Shown: positions 54,029 through 64,000 of the stretch, in pieces
Layout: each line of letters starts with the position of its first letter
Position numbering within the stretch: the stretch's first letter is position 1
Assembly: GCF_014268655.2 (NCBI RefSeq)
Contig: NZ_JABWQX020000002.1
Coordinates: 186,001-250,000, forward strand
DNA from: Pseudomonas marvdashtae
Lineage (GTDB): Bacteria > Pseudomonadota > Gammaproteobacteria > Pseudomonadales > Pseudomonadaceae
DNA length: 64,000 bases
Direction of reading: 5' to 3'
Program-made: the position numbers and the translations under genes
The notes under the pieces: model-generated
Told to the model about the DNA's origin: nothing
Databases searched by the model: none
What the model saw: only the letters and a program-made list of their open reading frames with translations

Positions 54029-54517
54029 ATGGAACGCTTTATCGAAAATGCAATGTACGCCTCCCGTTGGCTGCTGGCGCCGATCTACTTCGGGCTGTCC
54101 CTGGGCTTACTGGCCTTGGCGTTGAAATTCTTCCAGGAAGTTTTTCACATCATTCCCAACGTGTTTGCCATGGCCGAATCCGAACTGATCCTGGTGCTGC
54201 TCTCGCTGATCGACATGGCGCTGGTGGGCGGCTTGCTGGTGATGGTGATGATTTCCGGCTACGAGAACTTCGTTTCGCAATTGGATATCGATTCCGACAA
54301 GGAAAAGCTCAACTGGCTGGGCACCATGGATTCCTCGTCGCTGAAGATGAAAGTCGCAGCGTCGATCGTTGCGATCTCGTCGATCCACTTGCTGCGCATC
54401 TTCATGGACGCCAAGAACGTCGATCCCGAACACCTGATGTGGTACGTGATCATCCACATGACCTTTGTGGTGTCGGCATTCGCCATGGGGTACCTGGATA
54501 AACTGACCAAGCACTGA
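54029..54517 (+). CDS. yqhA: UPF0114/YqhA-family membrane protein
   Basis: A 162-residue inner-membrane protein with three or four helices: [51 protein letters not shown] and the C-terminal [61 protein letters not shown] in the middle is a hallmark of the TIGR00645/UPF0114 family. No function is established. It is transcribed alone. Confidence 0.93.
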   Translation: MERFIENAMYASRWLLAPIYFGLSLGLLALALKFFQEVFHIIPNVFAMAESELILVLLSLIDMALVGGLLVMVMISGYENFVSQLDIDSDKEKLNWLGTMDSSSLKMKVAASIVAISSIHLLRIFMDAKNVDPEHLMWYVIIHMTFVVSAFAMGYLDKLTKH

Positions 54518-54719
54518 GCCCCGTTCATCGTGGCGATGCAGCGCCCGTCTGCCGAGAGTCAGTCGGGCGTTGTCGCTTCTGGCAAGGCGCGCGGATACGT
54601 GGCTCGTCACCCGCCACGGCATCTGTGCTAGTCTGCTCGCCCTTTTGGTTCCGGGCGCTCCGGGAGGCGCTGTGTCACGCACGGCATTTCTCGAGCCGTC
54701 CGCACAGCGGAGCAGCATC

Positions 54720-55337
54720 ATGTCCGAAGTTAACCTGTCCACCGACGAAACCCGCGTCAGCTACGGCATTGGCCGTCAGTTGGGCGACCAACTGCGCGAC
54801 AACCCGCCACCGGGCGTGAGTCTTGACGCGATCCTGGCCGGCCTGACCGACGCCTTCGCCGGCAAGCCGAGCCGTGTGGGCCAGGACGAGATGTCCGCCA
54901 GCTTCAAAGTCATCCGTGAAATCATGCAAGCCGAAGCTGCCGCGAAGGCTGAGGCCGCTGCTGGCGAAGGCCGTGCATTCCTGGCTGAAAACGCCAAGCG
55001 CGAAGGCATTACTACTCTGGCCTCCGGCCTGCAGTTCGAAGTGCTGACTCAAGGCGAAGGCGCCAAGCCGAGCCGTGAAGACCAGGTGCGCACTCATTAC
55101 CACGGCACGCTGATCGACGGCACTGTATTCGACAGCTCCTACGATCGTGGCCAGCCAGCCGAATTCCCGGTGGGCGGTGTAATCCCAGGTTGGACCGAAG
55201 CGCTGCAACTGATGAACGCCGGCAGCAAATGGCGCCTGTACGTGCCGAGCGAGCTGGCCTACGGCGCTCAAGGCGTTGGCAGCATCCCGCCGCACAGCGT
55301 GCTGGTGTTTGACGTCGAGCTGTTGGACGTCCTGTAA
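54720..55337 (+). CDS. fklB: FKBP-type peptidyl-prolyl isomerase FklB
   Basis: A 205-residue FKBP22-like isomerase that accelerates folding around proline. The N-terminal dimerisation helices (SEVNLSTDETRVSYGIGRQLGDQLRD to about residue 85) precede the FKBP domain with VRTHYHGTLIDGTVFDSSYDRGQPAEFPVGGVIPGWTEAL, the usual catalytic pocket, and ending PPHSVLVFDVELLDVL. It lacks a signal peptide, so it is cytoplasmic. The frame opens at 54570, but ATG 54720 gives the E. coli FklB start. A short REP hairpin follows. Confidence 0.94.
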   Translation: MSEVNLSTDETRVSYGIGRQLGDQLRDNPPPGVSLDAILAGLTDAFAGKPSRVGQDEMSASFKVIREIMQAEAAAKAEAAAGEGRAFLAENAKREGITTLASGLQFEVLTQGEGAKPSREDQVRTHYHGTLIDGTVFDSSYDRGQPAEFPVGGVIPGWTEALQLMNAGSKWRLYVPSELAYGAQGVGSIPPHSVLVFDVELLDVL

Positions 55338-55362
55338 CGCATCAACGCTTGAGCAGGCTTTT

Positions 55363-55388
55363 GTGGGAGCGAGGTTGCTCGCTCTCAC
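55363..55388. repeat. REP-like hairpin after fklB
   Basis: GTGGGAGCGAG (55363-55373) and CTCGCTCTCAC (55378-55388) form a stem with one mismatch around GTTG. It is the same family as the hairpin at 39037 and lies between the convergent genes fklB and the small gene at 55404; it may act as a terminator. Confidence 0.7.
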
Positions 55389-55403
55389 AAAGTCTGTACG
55401 TCG

Positions 55404-55661
55404 TTATCCATGGAACCTGCCATTGAAATCGCCAGTGGGGCGCAACGCCCGGGCGTAGCAGAACAGGAACAGGTTTCGCACCAGCTCCTTGAGTACCAGC
55501 GGTTCGCTGGAGTTGAGGCTGTTAAGGTCCAGATCTCCCTGGTCCTGTAGCTCGTTCAACGCTTCCTCTTCAAGCACCGCGCAGACTTCGCCGGTTTCCC
55601 GATGCAGGATCCTCAGGTAGGGATGTGGGCGGTCCAGCCAGGCATCGATCAAATAAGTCAT
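55404..55661 (-). CDS. Small protein of unknown function behind a Fur-like box
   Basis: An 85-residue soluble protein (MTYLIDAWLDRPHPYLRILHRETGEVCAVLEEEALNELQDQGDLDLNSLNSSE is its first part). No known domain or motif is recognised; it looks acidic and alpha-helical. Two starts compete: ATG 55670 sits directly against AAGGAG with no spacing, while ATG 55661 has nine bases, so I chose 55661. A good Fur-like palindrome lies 28 bases upstream, which suggests iron control. The order fklB-small gene matches the PA4570 region of P. aeruginosa, as I recall. Confidence 0.75.
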   Translation of the reverse strand: MTYLIDAWLDRPHPYLRILHRETGEVCAVLEEEALNELQDQGDLDLNSLNSSEPLVLKELVRNLFLFCYARALRPTGDFNGRFHG

Positions 55662-55688
55662 GGGTCTCATCTCCTTGATGGGGTTCGA

Positions 55689-55703
55689 TGAGAATAATTC
55701 TTA
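55689..55703 (-). promoter_or_regulatory. Fur-box-like palindrome
   Basis: TGAGAAT-A-ATTCTTA matches the 7-1-7 Fur pattern TGATAAT-N-ATTATCA at 6 of 7 and 5 of 7 positions. It lies 28 to 42 bases upstream of the start of the small gene at 55404, where a promoter would be, so Fur with iron could repress it. Confidence 0.55.
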
Positions 55704-55827
55704 TTCGCTAAATAGCAAGTCTCTATTGGCGTGCCGATTGTTTTTCTGACGATGGGTTGCATCAGCTCGATGCGGCTGGCAAAAGGCGGGGCGTATGGAA
55801 TGGAGCGCGTGGAGGGATGGTTAAGCG

Positions 55828-55852
55828 CCATCCCACGCAAGGCGCGGGATGG
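55828..55852. repeat. Inverted repeat downstream of yjdM
   Basis: CCATCCCACGC (55828-55838) pairs with GCGCGGGATGG (55842-55852) with one internal mismatch around AAG. It is just after the yjdM stop on the minus strand but lacks a T run, so it may only stabilise the transcript end. Confidence 0.5.
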
Positions 55853-55865
55853 GCATACGGCTTTT

Positions 55866-56207
55866 TCAGACTTTTCTGACGAACTCGGATTTGAGCTTCA
55901 TCGGTCCGATGCCGTCGATCTTGCAGTCGATGTCATGATCGCCATCGCACAGGCGGATGTTCTTGACCTTGGTTCCGACCTTGACTACCAACGACGTGCC
56001 CTTGACCTTGAGGTCCTTGATCACGGTGATGGTATCGCCGTCCTGCAGGACATTGCCGACCGAATCTTTCTTCACGTTGTCATCGGGCGCCGCTTCAGCT
56101 TCGCCGCTGGCGGACCATTCGTGGGCGCACTCCGGGCAGACCAGTTGAGTACCGTCTTCGTAGGTGTATTCGGAATTGCAGGCAGGGCAGGGAGGCAACG
56201 TGCTCAC
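55866..56207 (-). CDS. yjdM: YjdM/PhnA-family zinc-ribbon protein
   Basis: A 113-residue protein with an N-terminal zinc ribbon ([25 protein letters not shown], four Cys) and a C-terminal SH3-like domain ([39 protein letters not shown]). YjdM was once named PhnA but is not a phosphonoacetate hydrolase; its function is not clear. The 236-base space upstream holds a REPIN-type repeat. Confidence 0.93.
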   Translation of the reverse strand: MSTLPPCPACNSEYTYEDGTQLVCPECAHEWSASGEAEAAPDDNVKKDSVGNVLQDGDTITVIKDLKVKGTSLVVKVGTKVKNIRLCDGDHDIDCKIDGIGPMKLKSEFVRKV

Positions 56208-56295
56208 TAGGGTTCCTTGAGTATCAGGAGGTCAAAAGGGCGCACATTGTATAGGGTTTTGTTGCGAAAGAGGGGGGGCTGCGTTTGGAGATTCT

Positions 56296-56425
56296 GTGGC
56301 GAGGGGATTTATCCCCGCTGGGCTGCGCAGCAGCCCCAAGAGAGCTGAACCCAATCTACTTGGAGCACCGGGATATGGCTTTTAGGGCTGCTACGCAGCC
56401 CAGCGGGGATAAATCCCCTCGCCAC
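56296..56425. repeat. REPIN-type inverted repeat, copy D
   Basis: Outer arms GTGGCGAGGGGATTTATCCC and its complement (56406-56425) with inner hairpins GGGCTGCGCAGCAGCCC on the left and GGGCTGCTACGCAGCCC on the right, the same subtype as copy A. It lies between the 5' side of yjdM and the 3' end of ispB. Confidence 0.85.
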
Positions 56426-56443
56426 AAAAAAGCTGCTTTTGGA

Positions 56444-57412
56444 TCAATGCGTACGCGCCACCGCAAACTCGCTCAATTCCACCAGCGCGTCGCGGTATTC
56501 GCTGGCCGGCAGGGCGTCGAGGCATTTGATTGCCCGAGCCACATAATCCCGGGCCAGGTTTGCGGTGTATTCCAGCGAGCCGGAAGCTTCGACGGCGGCG
56601 CGGATGCTTTCCAAGTCTTCGATTCCGCCTTTCTGGATCGCCTGGCGCACCAGGGCGGCCTGTTCAGGCGTGCCTTCGCGCATGGTGTAGATCAACGGCA
56701 GGGTCGGCTTGCCTTCGGCGAGGTCGTCACCGACGTTCTTGCCCAGGGTCTCTGCGTCGCCCTTGTAGTCCAACAGGTCGTCCACCAACTGGAAGGCCAC
56801 GCCCAGGTGGTCGCCGAAGGTGCGCAGCGCTTCGCTCTGCTCGGCGGATGCGCCAGCCAGGGCGGCGGCACTGTGGGTCGAGGCTTCGAAGAGCATCGCG
56901 GTCTTGCCGCGGATGACTTCCATGTAGGTTTCTTCGGTGGTGCTGGCGTCGCGGACCTTGGACAGTTGCAACACTTCGCCTTCGGCGATGATGCGAGTGG
57001 CCTGGGACAGGATCTTCATCACCGGCATCGAGCCCAGCTCGACCATCATCTCGAACGAGCGCGAATACAGGAAGTCACCCACCAGCACGCTCGGGGCATT
57101 GCCCCACATTGCATTGGCGGTCGAGCGGCCCCGGCGCATACCGGACATGTCGACCACGTCGTCGTGCAGCAGCGTCGCGGTGTGCAGGAATTCGATGGTG
57201 GCGGCCAGCAGGCGCATATCGTCGCCTTCGCGACCCAGGGCCTTGCCGCACAAAAGCACCAATAAAGGACGCAGGCGCTTGCCCCCGGCCGAAGTGATGT
57301 AGTCGCCGATTTTCGACACCAGCGGCACTCGGGAAGTCAGCTGCTTCTTGATGATACCGTCGACGGCGCTAAAATCGTCCGCCACAGCGCGGTAGAAAGC
57401 TTGGGGTTGCAT
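56444..57412 (-). CDS. ispB: Octaprenyl/polyprenyl diphosphate synthase
   Basis: IspB extends farnesyl diphosphate to the long polyprenyl chain of ubiquinone. The 322-residue protein has the first Asp-rich motif in [16 protein letters not shown], the second in [13 protein letters not shown], and [12 protein letters not shown] near residue 43. The chain length (octa or nona) is set by residues before the first motif and cannot be fixed by eye; Pseudomonas uses mainly Q9. It is divergent from rplU across 251 bases that must contain both promoters, the usual arrangement in gamma-proteobacteria. Confidence 0.94.
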   Translation of the reverse strand: MQPQAFYRAVADDFSAVDGIIKKQLTSRVPLVSKIGDYITSAGGKRLRPLLVLLCGKALGREGDDMRLLAATIEFLHTATLLHDDVVDMSGMRRGRSTANAMWGNAPSVLVGDFLYSRSFEMMVELGSMPVMKILSQATRIIAEGEVLQLSKVRDASTTEETYMEVIRGKTAMLFEASTHSAAALAGASAEQSEALRTFGDHLGVAFQLVDDLLDYKGDAETLGKNVGDDLAEGKPTLPLIYTMREGTPEQAALVRQAIQKGGIEDLESIRAAVEASGSLEYTANLARDYVARAIKCLDALPASEYRDALVELSEFAVARTH

Positions 57413-57663
57413 CAGCGACAGGCGCTCCAGAAGGGTTGCGCGGCATGCTAGGACCCACGTCCGCAGGTGTCAAGGCGCATGCTCTTACAGTGCGAGCGGC
57501 TACTTGCAAGGCTCGACGGGCTTGCGTACAATCGCGCACCCTGAACTTCCTGGGCAGCACCTGCCTTACGCAATTGCATCCGGGCCTTCCAGCCCATGCA
57601 GCCATGCCAGCCAATACCTCTTCTTATAAAGCGCTGGGTGAGCAGGATTATCGGAGAAATACC

Positions 57664-57978
57664 ATGTCGTACGCAGTAATTGTTACTGGTGGCAAGCAAT
57701 ACAAGGTCGCCCCAGGTGAATACCTGAAGATCGAAAAACTGGAAATCGCTACCGGCGAATCCGTGACTTTTGATCGCGTTCTGTTGGTCGCCAATGGCGA
57801 TGACGTGAATATCGGCGCTCCAGTCGTTGCTGGCGCTACTGTTGTGGCTGAAGTGATCTCCCAAGGTCGTCACGATAAAGTCCGCATCATCAAGTTCCGT
57901 CGTCGTAAGCACCACATGAAGCGTATGGGCCACCGCCAGTGGTACACCGAGATCAAAATCACCGGTATTCAGGCTTAA
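57664..57978 (+). CDS. rplU: 50S ribosomal protein L21
   Basis: A 104-residue ribosomal protein with [25 protein letters not shown] and VIKF-like end [31 protein letters not shown], the L21 signature. L21 binds 23S rRNA in the large subunit. GGAG at 57653-57656 precedes ATG 57664; the frame extends upstream to 57436 but without L21 sequence. It is the first gene of the rplU-rpmA pair with 36 bases between them. Confidence 0.97.
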   Translation: MSYAVIVTGGKQYKVAPGEYLKIEKLEIATGESVTFDRVLLVANGDDVNIGAPVVAGATVVAEVISQGRHDKVRIIKFRRRKHHMKRMGHRQWYTEIKITGIQA

Positions 57979-58014
57979 TTTTCAGCCTAATTCCTCACTA
58001 GGAGAATTGAACTC

Positions 58015-58272
58015 ATGGCACACAAAAAAGCTGGTGGTAGTACCCGTAACGGTCGCGACTCAGAAGCCAAACGCCTTGGCGTGAAGATGTATGGCGGCCA
58101 GAAAATTATTCCGGGCAACATCATCGTGCGTCAGCGCGGCACCCAATTCCACGCCGGTTACGGTGTTGGCATGGGTAAGGATCACACCCTCTTCGCGAAA
58201 ATCGAAGGCGTGATCAAGTTCGAAGTAAAGGGCGCGTTCAACCGCCGTTACGTGAGCGTTGTCGCAGCTTAA
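58015..58272 (+). CDS. rpmA: 50S ribosomal protein L27
   Basis: An 85-residue protein starting [47 protein letters not shown], the L27 signature. Its flexible N-terminus reaches the peptidyl-transferase centre. It has no N-terminal cleavage extension of the Firmicutes type. AGGAG precedes ATG 58015. A terminator follows at 58288. Confidence 0.98.
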   Translation: MAHKKAGGSTRNGRDSEAKRLGVKMYGGQKIIPGNIIVRQRGTQFHAGYGVGMGKDHTLFAKIEGVIKFEVKGAFNRRYVSVVAA

Positions 58273-58287
58273 TTGCGAGATCGCTGG

Positions 58288-58317
58288 AAAAGCCCTGTCT
58301 TGCGACGGGGCTTTTTC
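58288..58317 (+). terminator. Terminator after rpmA
   Basis: AAAGCCCTGTC (58288-58298) pairs with GACGGGGCTTT (58303-58313), with one mismatch, around TTGC, followed by a T run. It separates the ribosomal pair from obgE, which has its own 5' region of about 145 bases. Confidence 0.88.
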
Positions 58318-58330
58318 GTTTGTGGGGTGA

Positions 58331-59686
<1,356 letters not shown>

Positions 59687-59760
59687 TCGTTGCTGATCCC
59701 GCTCCCGCAGGTTTAAGTGGTCGGGCGCGGTGTTATCATCGCAGCCAGCCGGTTTCCAAG

Positions 59761-59785
59761 GCGCCGCTCATTTGAGCGGCGTTTT
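59761..59785 (+). terminator. Terminator-like hairpin between obgE and proB
   Basis: CGCCGCTCA (59762-59770) and TGAGCGGCG (59773-59781) form a perfect stem with a two-base loop, followed by TTTT. It is 75 bases after obgE and 79 before proB, so proB probably has a further promoter or depends on read-through. Confidence 0.85.
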
Positions 59786-59863
59786 GGTATCTGTAAAACG
59801 CAAATACGAATAATCCCATGGGCGGCGCTGGGTCGCGCCGTTCGCTGGCAAAGGTTGAAGAAC

Positions 59864-60982
59864 ATGCGGAGCAAGGTGACGGGTGCGCAGCGCTGGGTCG
59901 TGAAGATCGGCAGCGCATTGCTGACAGCGGATGGCAAGGGTCTGGATCGCACGGCGATGGCGGTGTGGGTCGAGCAAATGGTGGCCTTGCATGAAGCCGG
60001 CGTCGAGCTGGTATTGGTTTCTTCCGGGGCCGTGGCTGCCGGTATGAGTCGCCTGGGCTGGACGTCGCGACCCAGCGCGATGCATGAGCTTCAGGCCGCC
60101 GCCGCCATCGGCCAGATGGGCCTGGTGCAAGCCTGGGAATCAAGCTTTGCCGAGCACGATCGCCATACGGCGCAGATCCTGCTGACCCACGACGACCTGT
60201 CCGATCGCAAGCGCTACCTCAACGCCCGCAGTACATTGCGAGCGTTGGTGGAGCTCAAGGTCATCCCGGTGATCAACGAGAACGACACGGTGGTTACTGA
60301 CGAGATCCGTTTCGGCGACAACGACACCCTTGCGGCGTTGGTGGCGAACCTCGTGGAGGCGGACCTGCTGGTCATTCTCACGGATCGCGACGGCATGTTC
60401 GATGCCGATCCGCGCAACAACCCTGACGCCAAGCTTATCTACGAGGCGCGCGCCGATGACCCGGCGCTGGATGCGGTTGCCGGTGGTACTGGCGGAGCGC
60501 TGGGTCGCGGCGGCATGCAGACCAAGCTGCGCGCGGCGCGTCTGGCGGCTCGTTCCGGGGCTCATACCATCATCGTCGGTGGTCGGTTGGAGCGAGTGCT
60601 GGATCGCCTGAAGGCCGGCGAGCGCATCGGCACCTTGCTGTCGCCCGAGCGCGGCATGCTCGCGGCGCGCAAGCAATGGCTGGCCGGGCATCTGCAAACT
60701 CGTGGCACGCTGGTGCTGGACGCCGGCGCTGTGTCGGCCCTGTCCCAGGGCAACAAGAGCCTGCTGCCGGTGGGCGTGAAGTTGGTCCAGGGCAGTTTCC
60801 GCCGGGGTGAAATGGTGGTGTGCGTGGCGCCAGACGGTCGCGAGATCGCCCGGGGCCTGGCCAATTACAGCGCGCTGGAGGCGCAAAAGATCATCGGTCA
60901 ATCGTCTGATGCGATTGTCGGTCTGTTGGGTTATATGGCTGAACCTGAATTGGTGCACCGTGACAACCTGATCCTCGTATAA
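59864..60982 (+). CDS. proB: Glutamate 5-kinase
   Basis: ProB phosphorylates glutamate in the first step of proline synthesis. The 372-residue protein has an amino-acid kinase domain ([56 protein letters not shown]) and a C-terminal PUA domain (from about residue 280, [26 protein letters not shown]). Feedback inhibition by proline is usual. The frame opens at 59717, but ATG 59864 is the start with the family sequence. It is nine bases before creA. Confidence 0.97.
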   Translation: MRSKVTGAQRWVVKIGSALLTADGKGLDRTAMAVWVEQMVALHEAGVELVLVSSGAVAAGMSRLGWTSRPSAMHELQAAAAIGQMGLVQAWESSFAEHDRHTAQILLTHDDLSDRKRYLNARSTLRALVELKVIPVINENDTVVTDEIRFGDNDTLAALVANLVEADLLVILTDRDGMFDADPRNNPDAKLIYEARADDPALDAVAGGTGGALGRGGMQTKLRAARLAARSGAHTIIVGGRLERVLDRLKAGERIGTLLSPERGMLAARKQWLAGHLQTRGTLVLDAGAVSALSQGNKSLLPVGVKLVQGSFRRGEMVVCVAPDGREIARGLANYSALEAQKIIGQSSDAIVGLLGYMAEPELVHRDNLILV

Positions 60983-60991
60983 GGAAAAATC

Positions 60992-61456
60992 ATGAGTTTG
61001 GCAAAAGGATTGATCGGCTTGCTGGTGGCGTTACCGCTGCTGGCTTCGGCCGAGGAAATCGGTCAGGTATCGACCGTGTTCAAGTTTGTCGGGCCGAACG
61101 ACCGGATCGTCGTCGAAGCGTTCGACGACCCCAAGGTGGACGGGGTGACCTGCTACCTGTCGCGCGCCAAGACGGGTGGCGTGAAGGGTGGCCTGGGGTT
61201 GGCCGAGGATCGCGCCGAGGCATCCATCGCCTGTCGTCAGGTGGGGCCGATCAGCTTCAAGGGCGAGCTCAAGGATGGGGACGAGGTTTTCAGGGAGCGC
61301 ACTTCGCTGGTGTTCAAGACCATGCAGGTGGTGCGTTTCCTCGACAAGAAGCGCAATACGCTGGTGTACCTGGTCTATAGCGATCGGGTGATCGAGGGTA
61401 GCCCGCAGAATGCGGTGACGGCCATTCCGATTCTGCCGTGGCCGAGCGCTCAGTAA
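60992..61456 (+). CDS. creA: CreA-family exported protein
   Basis: A 154-residue protein with a signal peptide ([20 protein letters not shown]) and the CreA body [63 protein letters not shown]. The function of CreA is unknown. AAGGAAAAA precedes ATG 60992. It is the second gene after proB. Confidence 0.93.
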   Translation: MSLAKGLIGLLVALPLLASAEEIGQVSTVFKFVGPNDRIVVEAFDDPKVDGVTCYLSRAKTGGVKGGLGLAEDRAEASIACRQVGPISFKGELKDGDEVFRERTSLVFKTMQVVRFLDKKRNTLVYLVYSDRVIEGSPQNAVTAIPILPWPSAQ

Positions 61457-61512
61457 AAAGTGCAGGCGGGCCTGCTCGCCTTCATGGTTGCGGTGCATGA
61501 ATCGCAGGCAAT

Positions 61513-61540
61513 AAAAAACCGACCCTGAGGTCGGTTTTTT
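61513..61540. terminator. Bidirectional terminator between creA and rpsT
   Basis: AAAAAACCGACC (61513-61524) and GGTCGGTTTTTT (61529-61540) pair around CTGA. It serves proB-creA on the plus strand and rpsT on the minus strand. Confidence 0.94.
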
Positions 61541-61554
61541 AATGAGCGCGTCGC

Positions 61555-61833
61555 TTAGGCAGCAGCGGCAACGTTCAGGGCCTTTACGTGGCCATTCAGG
61601 CGGCTCTTATGGCGAGCAGCCTTGTTCTTGTGGATGATGCCTTTATCGGCCATGCGGTCGATAACTGGCACAGCCAGAACGTAAGCAGCTTGTGCTTTTT
61701 CAGCGTCTTTTGCGTCGATGGCCTTGACTACGTTTTTGATGTAGGTACGGACCATGGAACGCAGGCTGGCGTTGTGGCTGCGACGCTTCTCAGCCTGTTT
61801 TGCACGTTTTTTGGCGGAAGGTGTGTTGGCCAC
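61555..61833 (-). CDS. rpsT: 30S ribosomal protein S20
   Basis: A 92-residue protein, basic and helical ([38 protein letters not shown]), the S20 signature with [24 protein letters not shown]20 binds 16S rRNA. It is divergent from murJ with 254 bases between. Confidence 0.98.
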   Translation of the reverse strand: MANTPSAKKRAKQAEKRRSHNASLRSMVRTYIKNVVKAIDAKDAEKAQAAYVLAVPVIDRMADKGIIHKNKAARHKSRLNGHVKALNVAAAA

Positions 61834-62087
61834 CGTCGAGCTCCTCGAAAGACTTTTTAGGAAATAGCAAACAAAATAGGCCGCGAATCATGCCGATGAG
61901 TTGAGGTCTTGTCAAGGGCGGGTGACACGTTCCGCTGAATGGCAGGTGCGGCGCACCGGATGATTTCTTTCCGGCGTGCGACCTGTAAACTCGCGGGCTT
62001 TGGCGCTGTGCTGTTTAGCGGCGCGAAGTATCGCACAAGTGGGCGCGTTGTTCGCCTGCTGTTTATCGACAGGCAAAAACTCTTTCC

Positions 62088-63626
62088 ATGAATCTGCTCA
62101 AATCGTTGGCCGCCGTCAGCTCTATCACGATGCTTTCCCGCATCCTGGGGTTCGTTCGCGATACGTTGATCGCACGGATATTCGGCGCCGGGATGGCCAC
62201 CGACGCCTTCTTCATCGCCTTCAAGCTGCCCAATCTGCTGCGGCGAATCTTCGCCGAAGGGGCATTTTCCCAAGCCTTCGTACCGATCCTGGCGGAATAT
62301 AAGAGCCAGAAGGGCGACGAGGCGACCCGCACATTCATTGCCTACGTCACCGGCCTGCTGACCTTGGTGCTGGCGCTGGTCACGGCCGCTGGCATGCTCG
62401 CCGCGCCCTGGGTGATCTGGGCCACGGCGCCGGGCTTCACTGATACGCCGGAAAAATTCCAGCTCACCTCTGACCTCTTGCGGGTGACCTTTCCTTATAT
62501 ATTGCTGATTTCCCTGTCATCGCTGGCCGGAGCGATCCTTAATACCTGGAACCGCTTCTCGGTGCCAGCCTTCGTGCCGACGCTGCTCAACGTCAGCATG
62601 ATCGTCTTTGCGCTGTTCCTGACGCCTTACTTCGATCCTCCGGTAATGGCCCTTGGCTGGGCGGTGCTGGTGGGCGGCCTGGCGCAGTTGCTGTATCAGC
62701 TGCCGCATCTGAAGAAGATCGGCATGCTGGTGCTGCCGCGACTGAACCTGCGCGACAGCGGCGTGTGGCGAGTCATGAAGCAAATGCTGCCGGCCATCCT
62801 TGGGGTGTCGGTGAGCCAGATTTCGCTGATCATCAACACCATTTTCGCCTCGTTCCTGGTGGCCGGTTCGGTGTCGTGGATGTACTACGCCGACCGCCTG
62901 ATGGAGTTGCCGTCCGGGGTGCTGGGCGTGGCGTTGGGCACGATTCTGCTGCCGACACTGGCCAAGACCTACGCCAGTCAGGACCGCCATGAATATTCAC
63001 GGATCCTCGATTGGGGCCTGCGCCTGTGCTTCGTGCTGGTGTTGCCGTGTTCCCTGGCGCTGGGGATCCTCGCCGAGCCGCTGACCGTCTCGCTGTTCCA
63101 GTATGGTCAGTTCAGTGCCTTCGATGCCTTGATGACCCAGCGGGCATTGATTGCCTATTCGGTCGGCCTGCTCGGGATCATCGTGATCAAGGTGCTGGCA
63201 CCGGGCTTCTACGCGCAGCAAAACATTCGCACCCCTGTGAAGATCGCCATTTTCACTTTGGTGATGACTCAGCTGTTCAACCTGCTGCTCATCGGGCCTT
63301 TGGCCCATGCGGGCCTGGCCTTGGCAATCAGCGCCGGCGCTTGCCTCAACGCCGGGCTGCTGTTCTACCAGTTGCGCAAACAAAAGATGTATCAACCGCA
63401 GCCTGGCTGGGCCAGGTTCGGTCTCAAGCTGTTGGTCGCCGTGGCGGTGATGTCGGCGGTGTTGCTGGCCGGGATGCATTTCATGCCGGCCTGGGGCGAG
63501 GGGCAGATGCTCGAGCGTTTCCTGCGTCTGGGTGTGCTGGTCGTGGCGGGCGTGGTGGCTTATTTCGGCATGCTGCTGCTGATGGGGTTCCGTCTGCGCG
63601 ACTTCAATCGCAAGGCCTTGAGCTGA
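62088..63626 (+). CDS. murJ: Lipid II flippase MurJ
   Basis: A 512-residue polytopic MOP/MVF protein with about 14 helices that flips lipid II to the periplasm for peptidoglycan synthesis. [65 protein letters not shown] at the N-terminus is the MurJ signature with the essential Arg residues. ATG 62088 follows AAAAACTC; the typical order rpsT-murJ-ribF is preserved. Confidence 0.97.
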   Translation: MNLLKSLAAVSSITMLSRILGFVRDTLIARIFGAGMATDAFFIAFKLPNLLRRIFAEGAFSQAFVPILAEYKSQKGDEATRTFIAYVTGLLTLVLALVTAAGMLAAPWVIWATAPGFTDTPEKFQLTSDLLRVTFPYILLISLSSLAGAILNTWNRFSVPAFVPTLLNVSMIVFALFLTPYFDPPVMALGWAVLVGGLAQLLYQLPHLKKIGMLVLPRLNLRDSGVWRVMKQMLPAILGVSVSQISLIINTIFASFLVAGSVSWMYYADRLMELPSGVLGVALGTILLPTLAKTYASQDRHEYSRILDWGLRLCFVLVLPCSLALGILAEPLTVSLFQYGQFSAFDALMTQRALIAYSVGLLGIIVIKVLAPGFYAQQNIRTPVKIAIFTLVMTQLFNLLLIGPLAHAGLALAISAGACLNAGLLFYQLRKQKMYQPQPGWARFGLKLLVAVAVMSAVLLAGMHFMPAWGEGQMLERFLRLGVLVVAGVVAYFGMLLLMGFRLRDFNRKALS

Positions 63627-63755
63627 GCGTTAGCCTTCGATAATCGCGGGGCGGGCTGCGGTTTTGTCGGTTCGATCACTTTGGGTTACGGTGTTGCCTG
63701 TCACCGACCGCCGGGTGTGGTTATAATCGGCCACTTTATGAGCAAGAAGCGCGTT

Positions 63756-64000
63756 ATGCAGCTGGTTCGAGGCCTCCACAACCTGCGTCCCCGGCATCGG
63801 GGCTGTGTCGCCACTATTGGCAACTTTGACGGTGTTCACCGTGGCCACCAGGCTATCCTGGCGCGGCTGCGCGAGCGTGCGTTGGAGTTGGGCCTGCCCA
63901 GCTGCGTGGTGATCTTCGAGCCGCAGCCCCGGGAGTTTTTCGCCCCGGACACCGCTCCGGCCCGTCTGGCCCGGTTGCGCGACAAGCTGCAACTGCTGGC
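63756..64000 (+). CDS. ribF: Bifunctional riboflavin kinase/FMN adenylyltransferase RibF (3' end cut by window)
   Basis: 81 codons are visible. They contain the FAD-synthase N-terminus: MQLVRGLHNLRP, TIGNFDGVHRGHQAIL with the nucleotidylyl-transferase GxFDGxHxGH motif, and VVIFEPQPREFF. RibF makes FMN and FAD from riboflavin. An in-frame ATG at 63738 also exists, but the family start MQL at 63756 is preferred. It is 129 bases after murJ. Confidence 0.93.
   Translation, partial: MQLVRGLHNLRPRHRGCVATIGNFDGVHRGHQAILARLRERALELGLPSCVVIFEPQPREFFAPDTAPARLARLRDKLQLL

Noticed and set aside
55731..56210. Plus-strand open frame opposite yjdM
   Set aside because: yjdM on the other strand has a zinc ribbon and a known family; the plus-strand frame is a shadow.

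Overview
The window is a stretch of a Pseudomonas chromosome, most likely of the P. fluorescens group. The protein families, the dense high-GC coding, the REP/REPIN-type repeats and the gene order all point there. Two blocks match my memory of conserved Pseudomonas synteny: ppoR-fpr-mscL-katB-ankB-radA-mapZ-cstA-ybdD-G3E GTPase-glyA-morA (compare P. aeruginosa PA4601-PA4615), and fklB-small gene-...-ispB-rplU-rpmA-obgE-proB-creA-rpsT-murJ-ribF (compare PA4561-PA4572). No database was consulted. No tRNA or rRNA gene, prophage, IS element, CRISPR array or integrase was seen.

Layout. 1-10.7 kb: housekeeping and accessory enzymes (DEDDh exonuclease cut by the window edge, two EamA exporters, RhlE helicase, HI0933-type flavoprotein, HDAC-like amidohydrolase, GNAT, TesB, HAD phosphatase, a secreted alpha/beta hydrolase coupled to a YpfJ-type metallopeptidase). 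10.9-16.6 kb: a quinate/shikimate-to-protocatechuate module, with an MFS transporter divergent from a quiC1-type fused dehydroshikimate dehydratase, a TetR regulator, and a convergent aroQ-aroE pair. PcaR-box-like sequences lie upstream of both halves. 16.9-25.6 kb: an NCS2 purine permease overlapping trmA, a small exported protein, a DJ-1 homologue lacking the usual cysteine, paoABC-like molybdenum hydroxylase genes and an MFS exporter. 26.1-28.8 kb: cyanide-insensitive bd-type oxidase cioAB plus a 54-residue membrane protein, preceded by a perfect ANR/FNR box.

28.8-45.5 kb: rlmG, the LuxR solo ppoR, fpr, mscL, katB-ankB, radA, mapZ, cstA-ybdD, a G3E GTPase, glyA and morA. This block combines redox and peroxide functions with two cyclic-di-GMP proteins (MapZ receptor, MorA GGDEF-EAL enzyme). 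45.7-53.3 kb: ettA, a Gre-factor relative, exported DUF4105 and DUF3015 proteins and a LonH-type protease. 53.5-64 kb: yqhA, fklB, a small gene behind a Fur-box-like site, yjdM, ispB, then rplU-rpmA-obgE-proB-creA, rpsT, murJ and the beginning of ribF.

I found no large undescribed system; this is mostly core genome. The observations most worth following are the PcaR-like boxes that tie the quinate genes together, the cysteine-less DJ-1 protein, the paoABC set with no visible Tat signal, the palindromes in the ppoR-fpr intergenic region, the Fur-like site before a small unknown gene, and a family of modular REPIN repeats.
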